A DNA stretch of 64,000 nt from Nonomuraea spiralis (GCF_014648435.1 NZ_BMRC01000033.1:32242-96241), one strand, 5' to 3'. Positions 8,385-17,758 are shown, counted from the stretch's first letter. The notes: generated by a model not told the origin, from the sequence alone. Translations and numbers: made by a program.

Positions 8385-9181
8385 GCCCGCCGGCTCGCCT
8401 CCAGGACGACCCGGGCCACCAGCTCGGGATCGTCGCTCATCGGCACGTGCCCGCACCCCTTGAGCAGTTTGACCCGCTGACCCGACCACCGCGCCGCGCG
8501 TACGGCCTGGCGGACCGGCAGCAGCCGGTCGCGCTCGCCCCACGCGATCGTGATCGGCGCCTTCGGCGGCGCGGGCGGCATCAGCCCGCCGAACGACTCC
8601 AGCGTCTCGTCGAAGCCGGCCGCCCCCGCCAGCGCCTGAGTGGCCGCGACGAGCCCGGCGGGGTCGAGCCGCCCCGGACGGGCGACCAGGATCCCGCTGG
8701 ACACCGCGCGCATGAACGGGCTCTCGGCCGCCCAGGCCGCCTGCTCGGGCGACATCGCCCGCGCCGAGCCCCGCAGCGCCTTCAGCATCGACTGGCAGTA
8801 GAGCAGCTCGGAACGCGACCAGAAGCCGGCCGGCGACAACGCGGTGGCCGTACGGACCATGCCGCGCGAGGCGAGTTCGAGCGCGATGTAACCGCCGAGC
8901 GAGTTGCCCGCGACGTGCGGCTCGCGGATGCCCAGCAGCGCGCAGAACGACTCGACCGCGTCCGCCAGCGACTCGGCGGTGTACGGGATGCCTGCGGGCA
9001 ACCTCGGCGACACGCCGAACCCGGGCAGATCAACCGCGATCACCGTGTGCTCGGCGGCCAGGCGGTCCATCACCGGCAACCATGCCTGCCAGTGGTGTCC
9101 GATGCCGTGGATGAGGATCAGCGGCTCGCCGGTGCCCCGGCGTTCGAAGGCCAGCTCCATGCGGCCCAGTGAACCACTCAC
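8381..9181 (-). CDS. Alpha/beta hydrolase
   Basis: Alpha/beta-hydrolase fold enzyme of 266 residues. The oxyanion-hole motif LILIHGIGHHWQAW, nucleophile elbow AGNSLGG (Ser94), acid in WGERDRLLP and base in GCGHVPMSDDP are all present. Its ATG overlaps the stop of the upstream phosphatase gene (ATGA at 9178-9181), implying translational coupling. The substrate cannot be inferred; esterase, lactonase or C-C hydrolase are all possible. Confidence 0.88.
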   Translation of the reverse strand: MSGSLGRMELAFERRGTGEPLILIHGIGHHWQAWLPVMDRLAAEHTVIAVDLPGFGVSPRLPAGIPYTAESLADAVESFCALLGIREPHVAGNSLGGYIALELASRGMVRTATALSPAGFWSRSELLYCQSMLKALRGSARAMSPEQAAWAAESPFMRAVSSGILVARPGRLDPAGLVAATQALAGAAGFDETLESFGGLMPPAPPKAPITIAWGERDRLLPVRQAVRAARWSGQRVKLLKGCGHVPMSDDPELVARVVLEASRRA

Positions 9182-11400
9182 CTGCTCCGGGTGGGAATCT
9201 CGAACCAGACCGCTTTGCCTTCCCTGGTGGGACGCGATCCCCAGCGCTTGGCGAGCTGGTCGACCAGGTAGAGGCCGCGCCCGCCCTCGTCGTTCTCCCC
9301 CGCGCTGCGGATGCGGGGCAGGCGCAGGTCCTGGTCGAACACCTCGACCCAGACCGACTCCTCGCCCCGGCGCAGCCGCAGCGTGAACTCCTTGTCGCCG
9401 ACCGGCTCCTCCTCGAAGCCCGGCATGTCCCAGGAGTCCTCGAACGGCAGCGGCGGCCCCTCGACGACCAGCTCCCTGCGCGGGGAGTTGGCGGTGGAGG
9501 CGTGGAGCACCACGTTGGTGACGACCTCGGAGACGAGCAGACAGGCCAGCTCGGCCCGCTCCTCAGGGACGTTCCAGCCGGAGAACGCCTCGGAGGCCAT
9601 GCGGCGCGCCTCCCCCACCATGATCGGCTGGGCCGGGAAGGTGCGCTCCTCGACGTCGAGGTCGACGTCGCTGGAACGGACGACCAGGATCGCCATGTCG
9701 TCGTCGATCTCGCCGGGCACCGCCACCGTGGCGGCGTCGGCTATGCGCTCGACGTCGGCGTCGGCCATCTTGGCGAGCTTCTCGCACAACACGCCGAGCG
9801 TCTCCTCCTCGCTCGGCATCTGCCCGTCGCGGCCCGGACGGCGGTCGACCAGGCCGTCGGTGTAGAGCAGCAGCGCCGCGCCCGGCGGGAGCGTGCGGGT
9901 CTCCTCCTTGTAGACCAGGTCGGCGTGCAGGCCCTTGGCCCGTACGCCGAGCGGCTGGCCGACCTCCTCGATGTCCATCTCCAGGCACTGGCCGTCGACC
10001 ACCAGCAGCGGCGGCGCGTGCCCGGCGTTGGCGAAGGAGAGCTGGCGGGACCAGGCGTCGTAGACGAGGTACTGGCAGGTGACGATGGGCGGGATGCTGA
10101 CGTCGGCGCCGTTGTCGTCCTGCTCGGGGGTGGCGATGATCCTGGTCCACTCGTCGAGCCTGGCCAGGATGTCGGCGGGCGACTTGTCGTCCTGCGCGAA
10201 CGCGCGCAGCGCGGCCCTGAGCTGGCCCATGATGGCCGCGGCCTTGGCGCCCCTGCCCTCGACGTCGCCGATCACGATGCCGACCCGGCCGGCCGACAGC
10301 GGGATCACGTCGTACCAGTCGCCGCCCACCTGGGTCTGGATGCCCTGGCCGTGGGAGGCAAGGGGGGCCGCCGGGTAGTAGCGCACCGCGATGTCGAGGC
10401 CGTCGAGCTGGGGCAGCGCCCTCGGCAGCAGGTGCTTCTGGAACGACTCGGCCGTGTGACGCTCCTCCTCGAACAGCAGCGCGTTGTCGATCGCGAGGGC
10501 CACGCGGGTGGCGATGGCGCCCACGAAGTCGCGGTCGAAGGCGTCGTAGTGGGGGCTGCGCCGGTCGGTCAGGTTGGACAGGCCGAGGTACATCAGGCCC
10601 AGCGTCTCGCCGCGTACCAGCAGGGGGGCGACGATGGCCGAGGTCATGCCGATCTCGCTGGCCAGGCGGGCGCTGCCCTCGTGGGGCATCGGGTAGCTGG
10701 TGGTGGAGAAGTCCTCGACGAGGATGGTCTCCTGGCGGCGCAGCGCGGTGTCGGCGTAGTGGCCGGAGGGATAGCGGATCTCCGCGCCCACCGGCTTCCA
10801 CGTGCCCGCCGGCGGGGTCCACCCCTGTACGTGCTCCGAGACCCGGCGGACCAGCCGGTCGCCCTCCATGAGCTCGATGAAGCAGTGGTCGGCGAACTGC
10901 GGCACGAGCATCTCGGCCACCCTCTTGAGCGTCTCCTCGACGTAGAGGGAGCCGGCCAGCCGCTCGCCGATGCGTTCGAGCAGGCCGAAGCGGTCCTTCT
11001 CGCGCTCGTTGCTGCGCAGGGCCTCGCGGGCCAGGATGACGATGCCGGTGACCGAGCCTGACGGGTGTCGCAGCGGCACGGCCTGGGCGCGGACGTAGAC
11101 GATCGTGCCGTCGCCGCGCCTGACGTCGAACGTGCCCTCCCACACGCCGCCCTTGAGCACGTGTTTGGCCAGCTCGACCGCCTGCGGGTGATCCTTGTCC
11201 ATGATCCCGAGGGACAGGACGGACGCCTCACGCGCCGGCGACTTGCCGGGACGGCCGAACAGCTGCTCGGCGAAGGGATTCCAGTAGAGGAGATTGCTGA
11301 AGCGGTCTGTCACGACCACTGCCATTTCGGCATGGTCCAAAACGGACCCGGCACCAAGGTGATCAGCCGTTTCTTGTGACAGATCCCCCCATCGCTTCAT
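9178..11400 (-). CDS. PAS-GAF-SpoIIE phosphatase with HATPase domain
   Basis: Multi-domain PP2C-type phosphatase of the RsbU/RsbP kind, 740 residues from ATG 11400 (AAGGAG about 10 nt upstream). In order: PAS (about 20-130; AEMAVVVTDRFSNLLYWNPFAEQLFG), GAF (about 165-330), SpoIIE phosphatase (about 345-560; metal-binding GGDWYDVIPL and VIGDVEGRGAKAA), then an RsbW-like HATPase (about 600-740; LLVSEVVTNVVLHA and GGRGLYLVDQLAKRWG). It probably senses a signal and both dephosphorylates STAS antagonists and phosphorylates them or binds a sigma factor. A STAS protein is encoded at 20666-21004. A longer frame upstream exists but lacks family sequence. Confidence 0.92.
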   Translation of the reverse strand: MKRWGDLSQETADHLGAGSVLDHAEMAVVVTDRFSNLLYWNPFAEQLFGRPGKSPAREASVLSLGIMDKDHPQAVELAKHVLKGGVWEGTFDVRRGDGTIVYVRAQAVPLRHPSGSVTGIVILAREALRSNEREKDRFGLLERIGERLAGSLYVEETLKRVAEMLVPQFADHCFIELMEGDRLVRRVSEHVQGWTPPAGTWKPVGAEIRYPSGHYADTALRRQETILVEDFSTTSYPMPHEGSARLASEIGMTSAIVAPLLVRGETLGLMYLGLSNLTDRRSPHYDAFDRDFVGAIATRVALAIDNALLFEEERHTAESFQKHLLPRALPQLDGLDIAVRYYPAAPLASHGQGIQTQVGGDWYDVIPLSAGRVGIVIGDVEGRGAKAAAIMGQLRAALRAFAQDDKSPADILARLDEWTRIIATPEQDDNGADVSIPPIVTCQYLVYDAWSRQLSFANAGHAPPLLVVDGQCLEMDIEEVGQPLGVRAKGLHADLVYKEETRTLPPGAALLLYTDGLVDRRPGRDGQMPSEEETLGVLCEKLAKMADADVERIADAATVAVPGEIDDDMAILVVRSSDVDLDVEERTFPAQPIMVGEARRMASEAFSGWNVPEERAELACLLVSEVVTNVVLHASTANSPRRELVVEGPPLPFEDSWDMPGFEEEPVGDKEFTLRLRRGEESVWVEVFDQDLRLPRIRSAGENDEGGRGLYLVDQLAKRWGSRPTREGKAVWFEIPTRSR

Positions 11401-11523
11401 CCGGAGACCACTCCTTGGGGTGGCTTGTGCGCACAGCAGACCACGGGCGCTCCTGCAACAGTCTTGGCCAGGGGAGAGTGGAGGGCCTCCCAAGAGGGAT
11501 TCAACCAAGTAGCTGCGCGCGCG

Positions 11524-12228
11524 TCAGCGCTTGGAGACAAATACGTGCGCGGCAACGTCACGCGGAAGCTCCGCGGGAGTGTCGTTCGCGTCACCGTCAC
11601 CTGTCACCCGCACACCGTCGTCGCTCGCCGCGAGCGTCACCTCGCGTCCGGGTTGTATCCCAACTTGCTTGAGTTTAAGCATCACAGCAGGATCGCTTTG
11701 CACTTGTTCGCTGATCCGGCGCACGACGACCGGAATGTCCCGCGGCCCGGCGGCCTCCGACATCGAGGTCAGGACGTTGGACGCGCCCTCGGCCGCCTCC
11801 TGCGCCCCCAGCTCGGCCAGCCCGGGGATGGGGTTGCCGTGGGGGCAGACCGTGGGGTTGTCGAGCAGCGTCACCAGGCGCGACTCCACCGACTCGGACA
11901 TGACGTGCTCCCACCGGCACGCCTCGATGTGCACCTCTTCCCAGGGAAGGCCGATGACCTGGGTGAGCAGGCATTCGGCCAGGCGGTGCTTGCGCATCAC
12001 GCGCGTGGCCAGCGTACGGCCCAGGTCGGTCATCGACAGATGCCGGTCGCCCTCGACGCGGACGAGGCCGTCGCGTTCCATGCGGGCGACGGTCTGGCTC
12101 ACGGTGGGGCCGCTCTGCTGGAGGCGCTCCGCGATGCGGGCGCGAAGGGGGACGATGCCCTCCTCTTCGAGCTCGTAAATCGTGCGGAGATACATCTCCG
12201 TCGTGTCGATCAGGCCGTGTGCGGTCAA
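11524..12228 (-). CDS. DtxR/IdeR-family metal-dependent regulator
   Basis: Iron- or manganese-responsive repressor of 234 residues. The start is TTG 12228 (TAHGLIDTTEMYLRTIYELEEEG), with GGGAGGAG just before; a TTG four codons earlier is less likely because it lies in that Shine-Dalgarno run. N-terminal winged helix (ARIAERLQQSGPTVSQTVARMERDGLV), then the metal-binding dimerisation domain (HRLAECLLTQVIGLPWEEVHIEACRWEHVMSESVE, with the Cys-x-x-Glu-His motif and PTVCPHGNPIPG). A C-terminal SH3-like FeoA domain covers about 155-225. All metal-site residues are present, so it should be active. Confidence 0.92.
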   Translation of the reverse strand: MTAHGLIDTTEMYLRTIYELEEEGIVPLRARIAERLQQSGPTVSQTVARMERDGLVRVEGDRHLSMTDLGRTLATRVMRKHRLAECLLTQVIGLPWEEVHIEACRWEHVMSESVESRLVTLLDNPTVCPHGNPIPGLAELGAQEAAEGASNVLTSMSEAAGPRDIPVVVRRISEQVQSDPAVMLKLKQVGIQPGREVTLAASDDGVRVTGDGDANDTPAELPRDVAAHVFVSKR

Positions 12229-12329
12229 GGCTCCTCCCAACTGAAATGCTACGCCGGTCGCGGCGGGGACTGAGCCCGTGTGCTCCGGGCACAGAAGTCA
12301 CAGGAACCCTATTGGGAGAACGACCGACG

Positions 12330-12953
12330 ATGGTTAAGGACGGCAACAACGGTGCGGCCGAGTTCCTTCCCGACCGGCGCGACCTCGGCTCGCCGCGGAG
12401 CGCGGCGGCCCGCTGCGAGGGCTGCGACCTCTACGCCGCCGCCACCCAGACGGTGTTCGGCGAGGGGCCGGAGCAGGCTCGATTCATGTTGGTGGGCGAG
12501 CAGCCCGGTGACCGGGAGGACCGCGAAGGGCATCCGTTCGTCGGACCGGCGGGGCGCGTACTGGATCGGGGGCTGGAGGAGGCGGGTATCGAACGGGACG
12601 CGGTTTATTTGACAAACGCTGTCAAACACTTCTCGTTCATTCCCCGGGGGAAGAGGCGAATTCACCAGAGGCCGACGGTCGCCGAGATCGAGGCGTGCCG
12701 GCCGTGGCTCGGCGCCGAGCTGGCGCTGGTGCGGCCCAAGGTCGTCGTGGTGCTCGGCGCGACGGCGGCCAGGTCGCTGCTGGGGCGGGAGTTCCGGCTG
12801 ACGCGGCACAGGGGCGAGCCGGTGCCGCTCGGCGACGCGCTCGCGGTGGCCACGATCCATCCCTCGGCCGTGCTGCGCGCGCCCGACAGCGACGCGGCCT
12901 ACGCGGGCTTCGTCTCCGACCTCAAGGCGGCCACGCGGGTGTCGGAGCGGTAG
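12330..12953 (+). CDS. udgX: UdgX-type uracil-DNA glycosylase
   Basis: Uracil-excision enzyme of the family 4-related UdgX group, which becomes covalently bound to the abasic site. 207 residues from ATG 12330. Visible motifs: Cys29 and Cys32 (RCEGCDLY) as iron-sulfur ligands, active-site GEQPGDREDREGHPFVGPAG, and NAVKHF, where ordinary family 4 enzymes have Cys. The UdgX-defining loop KRRIH is at about 108-112; its His makes the covalent bond. Then EACRPWL with a further Cys, and IHPSAVLR. The 3' end overlaps the convergent MFS gene by 55 bp. Assignment is strong because the KRRIH loop is intact. Confidence 0.93.
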   Translation: MVKDGNNGAAEFLPDRRDLGSPRSAAARCEGCDLYAAATQTVFGEGPEQARFMLVGEQPGDREDREGHPFVGPAGRVLDRGLEEAGIERDAVYLTNAVKHFSFIPRGKRRIHQRPTVAEIEACRPWLGAELALVRPKVVVVLGATAARSLLGREFRLTRHRGEPVPLGDALAVATIHPSAVLRAPDSDAAYAGFVSDLKAATRVSER

Positions 12954-14185
12954 TTGCGGAAGCCGGCCACCGACAGGCCGACGATCAGCACGGTGACCGC
13001 GCACGCCAGGCCGCCGCCCACCCATGCGCCGGTCAGCCCGAACGCGGTCGCGGTCGCCCCGGCGCGCAGGTCGCCGAGCCGCGGCCCGCCCGCCACGACC
13101 ACCATGAACACGCCCTGCATCCGCCCGCGCATCTCGTCGGGCGCGTAGAGCTGGAGGATCGACTGCCGCCACACCGAGGAGATCACGTCGGCCACGCCGC
13201 CGACCGCCATGAACACCACGACCAGCCACAACTCGTGCACGAGCCCCGCCGCCGCAACGGCCAGCCCCCACCCGGCGATGGCCAGTACGAGCGCCACGCC
13301 CTGCCGCGAGATCCGGCCCACCCAGCCGGAGAACAGGGCTCCGGCCACCGAGCCGATGGCCATGGCGGAGGTCGCCCAGCCGAGCGCGGTCATCGAGCCG
13401 CCGAACCGGTCGGCTGCCAGCTCGGGAAAGAGGGCGCGCGGCATGGCGAACACCATCGCGATGATGTCCACGACGAACGACATCAGCAGCACCGGGCTCC
13501 TGGCGATGAAGCTGAGGCCCTCCCAGACCATCCGGGCACCTGGACGGGCCACCTCGCCCAGCGGGGGCAGGGCGGGCAGTCTGAGCGCCGCGTAGAGGCC
13601 GCCCGTGAACAGCAGGGCGTCCACCGCGTACGCGGCGGCGTAGTTGGGGGCGCCCCCGCCGGAGGCCAGCAGGACGCCGCCGATCATCGGGCCGGCGACC
13701 GCGCCGAGGCTGTAGACCAGCGAGTTGAGCGCGTTGGCCGCGGGCACCAGCTCGGGGTCCAGGAGGCGGGGGATGATCGCGCCCCTGGTCGGACCGGTGA
13801 TCGCGAACCCGGTGGCGTTGACCGCGGTCGCCACGAAGATCAGGTACACGTTGTCCAGCCCGAGCAGGGCCTGCGCCAGGATGAACAGGGTGGACGCCCA
13901 GGCGACGAGCGAGCCCGCAACGAGGAGCCGGCGCCGGTCGACGGCGTCGGCGACGGCCCCGCCCCAGAGCCCGAAGACCAGCAGCGGGATCAGGTTGGCC
14001 ATGCCGAGCAGGCCGACCCAGAGCGAGGAGTGGGTCAGGTCGTAGACCTGCTGGCCGACCGCGACGACGGTGACGGCGACGCCGACGTTGGAGACGGCCT
14101 GGCCGGACCAGATCCGCCGGTACGCGGGCACGGCCAGCGGCCGGGTGTCCACAAGATGACGTTTGACCAGGTCCCCGAATGCCAC
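12899..14185 (-). CDS. MFS transporter (EntS/MFS_3-like exporter)
   Basis: Major facilitator of 428 residues with about 12 hydrophobic segments. The cytoplasmic loop motif WGGAVADAVDRRRLLVAG between helices 2 and 3 is the MFS signature, and GPTRGAIIPRLL is typical of the enterobactin-exporter-like branch. Likely effluxes a drug or siderophore by proton antiport; the substrate is unknown. The DtxR gene nearby is suggestive but is separated by udgX. The C-terminal 18 codons overlap udgX in antisense. Confidence 0.88.
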   Translation of the reverse strand: MAFGDLVKRHLVDTRPLAVPAYRRIWSGQAVSNVGVAVTVVAVGQQVYDLTHSSLWVGLLGMANLIPLLVFGLWGGAVADAVDRRRLLVAGSLVAWASTLFILAQALLGLDNVYLIFVATAVNATGFAITGPTRGAIIPRLLDPELVPAANALNSLVYSLGAVAGPMIGGVLLASGGGAPNYAAAYAVDALLFTGGLYAALRLPALPPLGEVARPGARMVWEGLSFIARSPVLLMSFVVDIIAMVFAMPRALFPELAADRFGGSMTALGWATSAMAIGSVAGALFSGWVGRISRQGVALVLAIAGWGLAVAAAGLVHELWLVVVFMAVGGVADVISSVWRQSILQLYAPDEMRGRMQGVFMVVVAGGPRLGDLRAGATATAFGLTGAWVGGGLACAVTVLIVGLSVAGFRNYRSDTRVAALRSETKPA

Positions 14186-14195
14186 CTAAGGCAAT

Positions 14196-14873
14196 TTAAG
14201 GGGCAAGTCTCTCCAAGGCCCAACCGGGTCGGGTGCGCCGATAACGCAGCCTGTCGTGCATCCGGTCAAGTTGTCCCTGCCAGAACTCCACCTCGACCGG
14301 GGTGACCCGGAAGCCTCCCCAGAAGTCGGGCACCGGCGGATCTTCCGGCCAGCGGGCGGCCAGTTCCTCGTAGCGGTCGTCCAGTTCCTCCCGCGAGCGT
14401 ACGACCGCCGACTGGCGCGAGGCCCAGGCGCCGATGCGGGAGCCGTACGGGCGGGATTCGTAGTACTCGGCCGACTCCTCGTGGGAGATGCGCGCGACCG
14501 TGCCCTCGATGCGGATCTGGCGGCGGATGGCGTGCCAGGGGAACAGCAGCGAGGCTCGGGCGTTCTCGGCCAGGTCGCGGCCCTTGCGGGACTCGTAGTT
14601 GGTGTAGAAGACGAAGCCGCGTTCGTCGTACCCCTTGAGCAGGACGGTCCTGGCGCTCGGGCGGCCTCCGGCGGAGGCCGTGGCGAGCACCATGGCGTTG
14701 GGTTCGGGCAGGCCGGATTCGAGCGCCTCCTGGAACCAGACGGTGAACTGCGCGATGGGGTCGGACGCGAGGTCGGTTTCGAGCAACGGCTCGCCCTCGT
14801 ACGTTCGGCGTAGCCCCGCCAGCAGGGGCGGGCGCGGGGTGGCATCCACGAGAAGGTATTCTTGCGCGCTCAT
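14196..14873 (-). CDS. pdxH: Pyridoxamine 5'-phosphate oxidase
   Basis: FMN-dependent oxidase that makes pyridoxal 5'-phosphate from PNP or PMP. Of 225 residues, ATASAGGRPSARTVLLKGYDERGFVFYTNYESRKGRDLAENARASLLF is the FMN-binding core (about 65-112). SRPYGSRIGAWASRQS is the PLP/FMN contact. The C-terminus WQGQLDRMHDRLRYRR...WALERLAP matches the conserved PdxH end. Start ATG 14873. Divergent from citrate synthase, with about 150 bp between. PLP is the cofactor of SerC, encoded 1.4 kb away. Confidence 0.95.
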   Translation of the reverse strand: MSAQEYLLVDATPRPPLLAGLRRTYEGEPLLETDLASDPIAQFTVWFQEALESGLPEPNAMVLATASAGGRPSARTVLLKGYDERGFVFYTNYESRKGRDLAENARASLLFPWHAIRRQIRIEGTVARISHEESAEYYESRPYGSRIGAWASRQSAVVRSREELDDRYEELAARWPEDPPVPDFWGGFRVTPVEVEFWQGQLDRMHDRLRYRRTRPGWALERLAP

Positions 14874-15026
14874 GTGGCAGATCCCACAGAAGGCTCCCTA
14901 CCAGCGGGTTTGGCGTTTCGGCGGGTCCCGAGACCGACCATGAGCTGGGAGGGGGTTAAATTGACCCGCCGGTATCTCGACATCAAGGCATTGCCGTTAC
15001 ATGGCAAGAAAGGGAGGCGGCCGAGC

Positions 15027-16133
15027 ATGTCCGACTTCAAACCCGGCCTCGAAGGCGTCGTGGCTTTCGAGACCGAGATCGCGGAACCGGACAAAGAAGG
15101 GGGCGCCCTTCGATACCGGGGCGTCGACATCGAAGAGCTGGTCGGCCGTGTCCCGTTCGGGCACGTTTGGGGCCTGCTGGTCGACAACAAGTTCCAGCCG
15201 GGCCTGCCCCCGGCGGAGCCGTACCCCATCCCTGTCCACTCCGGTGACATCCGTGTAGACGTGCAGAGCGCGCTGGCCATGCTGGCTCCGGCCTATGGCT
15301 TCAAGCCCCTGCTCGACATCAGTGACGAGGAGGCTCGCGACCAGCTCGCGCGTGCCTCCGTGATGGCCCTCTCCTTCGTCGCGCAGTCCGCGCGCGGCCT
15401 CGGCCTGCCGATGGTGCCGCAGAGCCGGGTCGACGAGGCGAAGACCATCGTCGAACGCTTCATGGTCCGCTGGCGCGGTGAGCCTGACCCCAAGCATGTC
15501 AAGGCCATCGACGCTTACTGGACCTCCGCCGCCGAGCACGGCATGAACGCGTCCACGTTCACCGCCCGCGTCATCGCCTCCACCGGCGCCGACGTGGCCG
15601 CGGCGCTCTCCGGCGCCGTCGGCGCGATGTCGGGTCCGCTGCACGGCGGCGCCCCCGCCCGGGTGCTCCACATGATCGAAGGCGTGGAGCAGCTCGGCGA
15701 CGCGAAGAAGTACGTGCAGAGCGAGCTCGACAAGGGCAACAGGCTCATGGGCTTCGGTCACCGCGTCTACCGCGCGGAGGACCCGCGTGCCCGGGTGCTG
15801 CGCCGTACCGCCAAGGAGCTCGACGCGCCTCGCTACGAGGTCGCGGCGGCGCTGGAGCAGGCCGCCCTTGAGGAACTGCACGCCCGCAAGCCCGACCGGG
15901 TGCTCGCCACGAACGTCGAGTACTGGGCGGCCGTGGTGCTGGACTTCGCCGAGGTGCCCTCGCACATGTTCACCTCGATGTTCACCTGCGCCCGTACGGC
16001 CGGATGGGCCGCGCACATCCTGGAGCAGAAGCTCACGGGAAGGCTGGTGCGGCCGAGCGCCAACTACATCGGCCCGACGTCGCGCCCACTCAGCGACGTC
16101 CCCGGCGCCTCCGAGGTCGTCGGCACCATCTGA
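15027..16133 (+). CDS. Citrate synthase 2
   Basis: Condenses oxaloacetate and acetyl-CoA at the entry to the TCA cycle. 368 residues from ATG 15027, with GGAGG 8-12 bp upstream. It is the short actinobacterial citrate synthase type: N-terminal FKPGLEGVVAFETEIAEPDKEGGALRYRGVDIEEL, catalytic His in GPLHGGAPARVL, His in MGFGHRVYRAEDPRA and Asp in VLDFAEVP. The C-terminal RPSANYIGP is conserved. Transcribed alone, divergent from pdxH. Confidence 0.95.
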   Translation: MSDFKPGLEGVVAFETEIAEPDKEGGALRYRGVDIEELVGRVPFGHVWGLLVDNKFQPGLPPAEPYPIPVHSGDIRVDVQSALAMLAPAYGFKPLLDISDEEARDQLARASVMALSFVAQSARGLGLPMVPQSRVDEAKTIVERFMVRWRGEPDPKHVKAIDAYWTSAAEHGMNASTFTARVIASTGADVAAALSGAVGAMSGPLHGGAPARVLHMIEGVEQLGDAKKYVQSELDKGNRLMGFGHRVYRAEDPRARVLRRTAKELDAPRYEVAAALEQAALEELHARKPDRVLATNVEYWAAVVLDFAEVPSHMFTSMFTCARTAGWAAHILEQKLTGRLVRPSANYIGPTSRPLSDVPGASEVVGTI

Positions 16134-16231
16134 CACGTTTTGACCGTGTTACGCACGGCCCGCCCGTCCACGGGCGGGCCGTTCTGCGTCTCATTCGGCG
16201 GACCCGCGCGACGTCACCCGGACGGCCTCAG

Positions 16232-16246
16232 TACGCTGGGCACGTG
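16232..16246 (+). promoter_or_regulatory. -10 hexamer for leaderless serC
   Basis: TACGCT at 16232-16237 followed by 6 nt and GTG 16244; no ribosome binding site is present. This is the clearest of several TAnnnT-6/8 nt-start arrangements in the window. Confidence 0.5.
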
Positions 16247-17353
16247 GCTGACATCGTGATTCCCGCTGACATCAAGCCCGCCGACGGCCGCTTCGGCTGC
16301 GGGCCCTCGAAGGTGCGCACCGAGCAACTGGCCGCGCTGGCCGCCTCCGGAGCGAGCCTCATGGGCACCTCCCACCGCCAGAAGCCGGTCAAGAACCTCG
16401 TCGGCCGCGTGCGTTCCGGGCTCGCCGACCTGTTCTCGCTGCCCGAGGGCTACCAGGTCGTGCTGGGCAACGGCGGCACCACCGCGTTCTGGGACATCGC
16501 CGCCTTCGGGCTGATCAGGGAGAAGTCCCAGCACCTGTCGTTCGGCGAGTTCTCCTCGAAGTTCGCCGCCGTCGCCAAGAAGGCGCCCTGGCTGGGCGAC
16601 CCGAGCGTGATCAAGTCCGACGTCGGCACCCACCCCGTCGCGGTCGCCGAGGACGGCGTAGACGTCTACGCGCTCACCCACAACGAGACCTCGACCGGCG
16701 TCGCCATGCCGATCTCCCGCGTGGGCGGCGACGACGCGCTGGTGCTGGTCGACGCCACCTCCGGCGCGGGCGGCCTGCCGGTCGACATCGCCGAGACCGA
16801 CGTCTACTACTTCGCCCCGCAGAAGAGCTTCGCCTCCGACGGCGGCCTGTGGATCGCGATCATGTCGCCGCGCGCCCTGGCCAGGGTCGAGGAGATCGCC
16901 GCCTCCGGCCGGTACGTGCCCGAGTTCTTCAGCCTGCCGATCGCGGTCGACAACTCCGGCAAGGACCAGACCTACAACACGCCGGCCGTGGCCACGCTGT
17001 TCCTGCTGGCCGACCAGCTCGACTGGATGAACGGCAACGGCGGCCTGGCCTGGACCACCGCCCGCACGGCCGAGTCCAGCCAGCGCCTGTACACCTGGGC
17101 CGAGAAGTCCTCCTACGCCACGCCGTTCGCCGCCCCGCAGTTCCGTTCGCAGGTGGTCGGCACGATCGACTTCAACGACGACGTCGACGCCGCCGAGGTG
17201 GCCAAGGTGCTGCGCGCCAACGGCATCGTCGACACCGAGCCCTACCGCAAGCTGGGCCGCAACCAGCTCCGCGTCGCGATGTTCCCGGCCATCGAGCCGT
17301 CCGACGTCGAGGCGCTGACCATCTGCGTCGACCACGTGGTCGAGCGCCTCTAG
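16244..17353 (+). CDS. serC: Phosphoserine aminotransferase
   Basis: PLP enzyme converting 3-phosphohydroxypyruvate to phosphoserine in serine synthesis, and possibly acting in PLP synthesis. 369 residues from GTG 16244 (MADIVIPADIKPADGRFGCGPSKVR). It has the actinobacterial SerC form: GTSHRQKPVKNLVGRVRSGL, LGNGGTTAFWDIAAFGL, LVDATSGAGGLPVDI and the PLP-lysine segment YYFAPQKSFASDGGLW. The C-terminus is complete. The start is supported by a -10-like TACGCT. The stop overlaps the end of the convergent BlaI-type gene by 4 bp. Confidence 0.95.
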   Translation: MADIVIPADIKPADGRFGCGPSKVRTEQLAALAASGASLMGTSHRQKPVKNLVGRVRSGLADLFSLPEGYQVVLGNGGTTAFWDIAAFGLIREKSQHLSFGEFSSKFAAVAKKAPWLGDPSVIKSDVGTHPVAVAEDGVDVYALTHNETSTGVAMPISRVGGDDALVLVDATSGAGGLPVDIAETDVYYFAPQKSFASDGGLWIAIMSPRALARVEEIAASGRYVPEFFSLPIAVDNSGKDQTYNTPAVATLFLLADQLDWMNGNGGLAWTTARTAESSQRLYTWAEKSSYATPFAAPQFRSQVVGTIDFNDDVDAAEVAKVLRANGIVDTEPYRKLGRNQLRVAMFPAIEPSDVEALTICVDHVVERL

Positions 17354-17721
17354 CGCCCTCCGCGCCGGCCCGTCCGGCGCGTCAGCTCGTCCAGGAGGGC
17401 CAGCGCGTCCTCCTCCTCGACGCTCTGCGCGAACCTCGTCAGCACCGGCAGCCTGTCGGTGCTGACGGCGAGCGCCTCCAGCATGAGGTGGGTGACATGT
17501 TCCGCCCGGGAGCGGGCGGCGGCGTAGCGGAAGGCGTTGCGCGAGGGCGTACGCACGAGCAGGCCCTTCTTGACCAGCCGCTCGGCGACGGTCTGCACGG
17601 TCGTGTAGGCGAGGTCGCGCTCCTCGTTGAGCCTTTCCAGAAGCTCCCTGACGCGCATGGCCCTGCCGGCATCCCACAACACGTTCATGATCGCGCGTTC
17701 CAGGGATCCCAGGTTCGCCAA
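17350..17721 (-). CDS. BlaI/MecI-type transcriptional repressor
   Basis: Winged-helix repressor of 123 residues: LGSLERAIMNVLWDAGRAMRVRELLERLNEERDLAYTTVQTVAERLVKKGLLVR is the BlaI DNA-binding fold, followed by the C-terminal dimerisation and cleavage region. Usually paired with a BlaR1-like membrane protease, which is absent here; the divergent neighbour is a UPF0114 membrane protein. The two genes share a 37-bp intergenic region, so the repressor may control that gene. Confidence 0.9.
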   Translation of the reverse strand: MANLGSLERAIMNVLWDAGRAMRVRELLERLNEERDLAYTTVQTVAERLVKKGLLVRTPSRNAFRYAAARSRAEHVTHLMLEALAVSTDRLPVLTRFAQSVEEEDALALLDELTRRTGRRGGR

Positions 17722-17758
17722 CTCACCAGTCCTTCGGCTCGAACAGTAGGAAACATTC

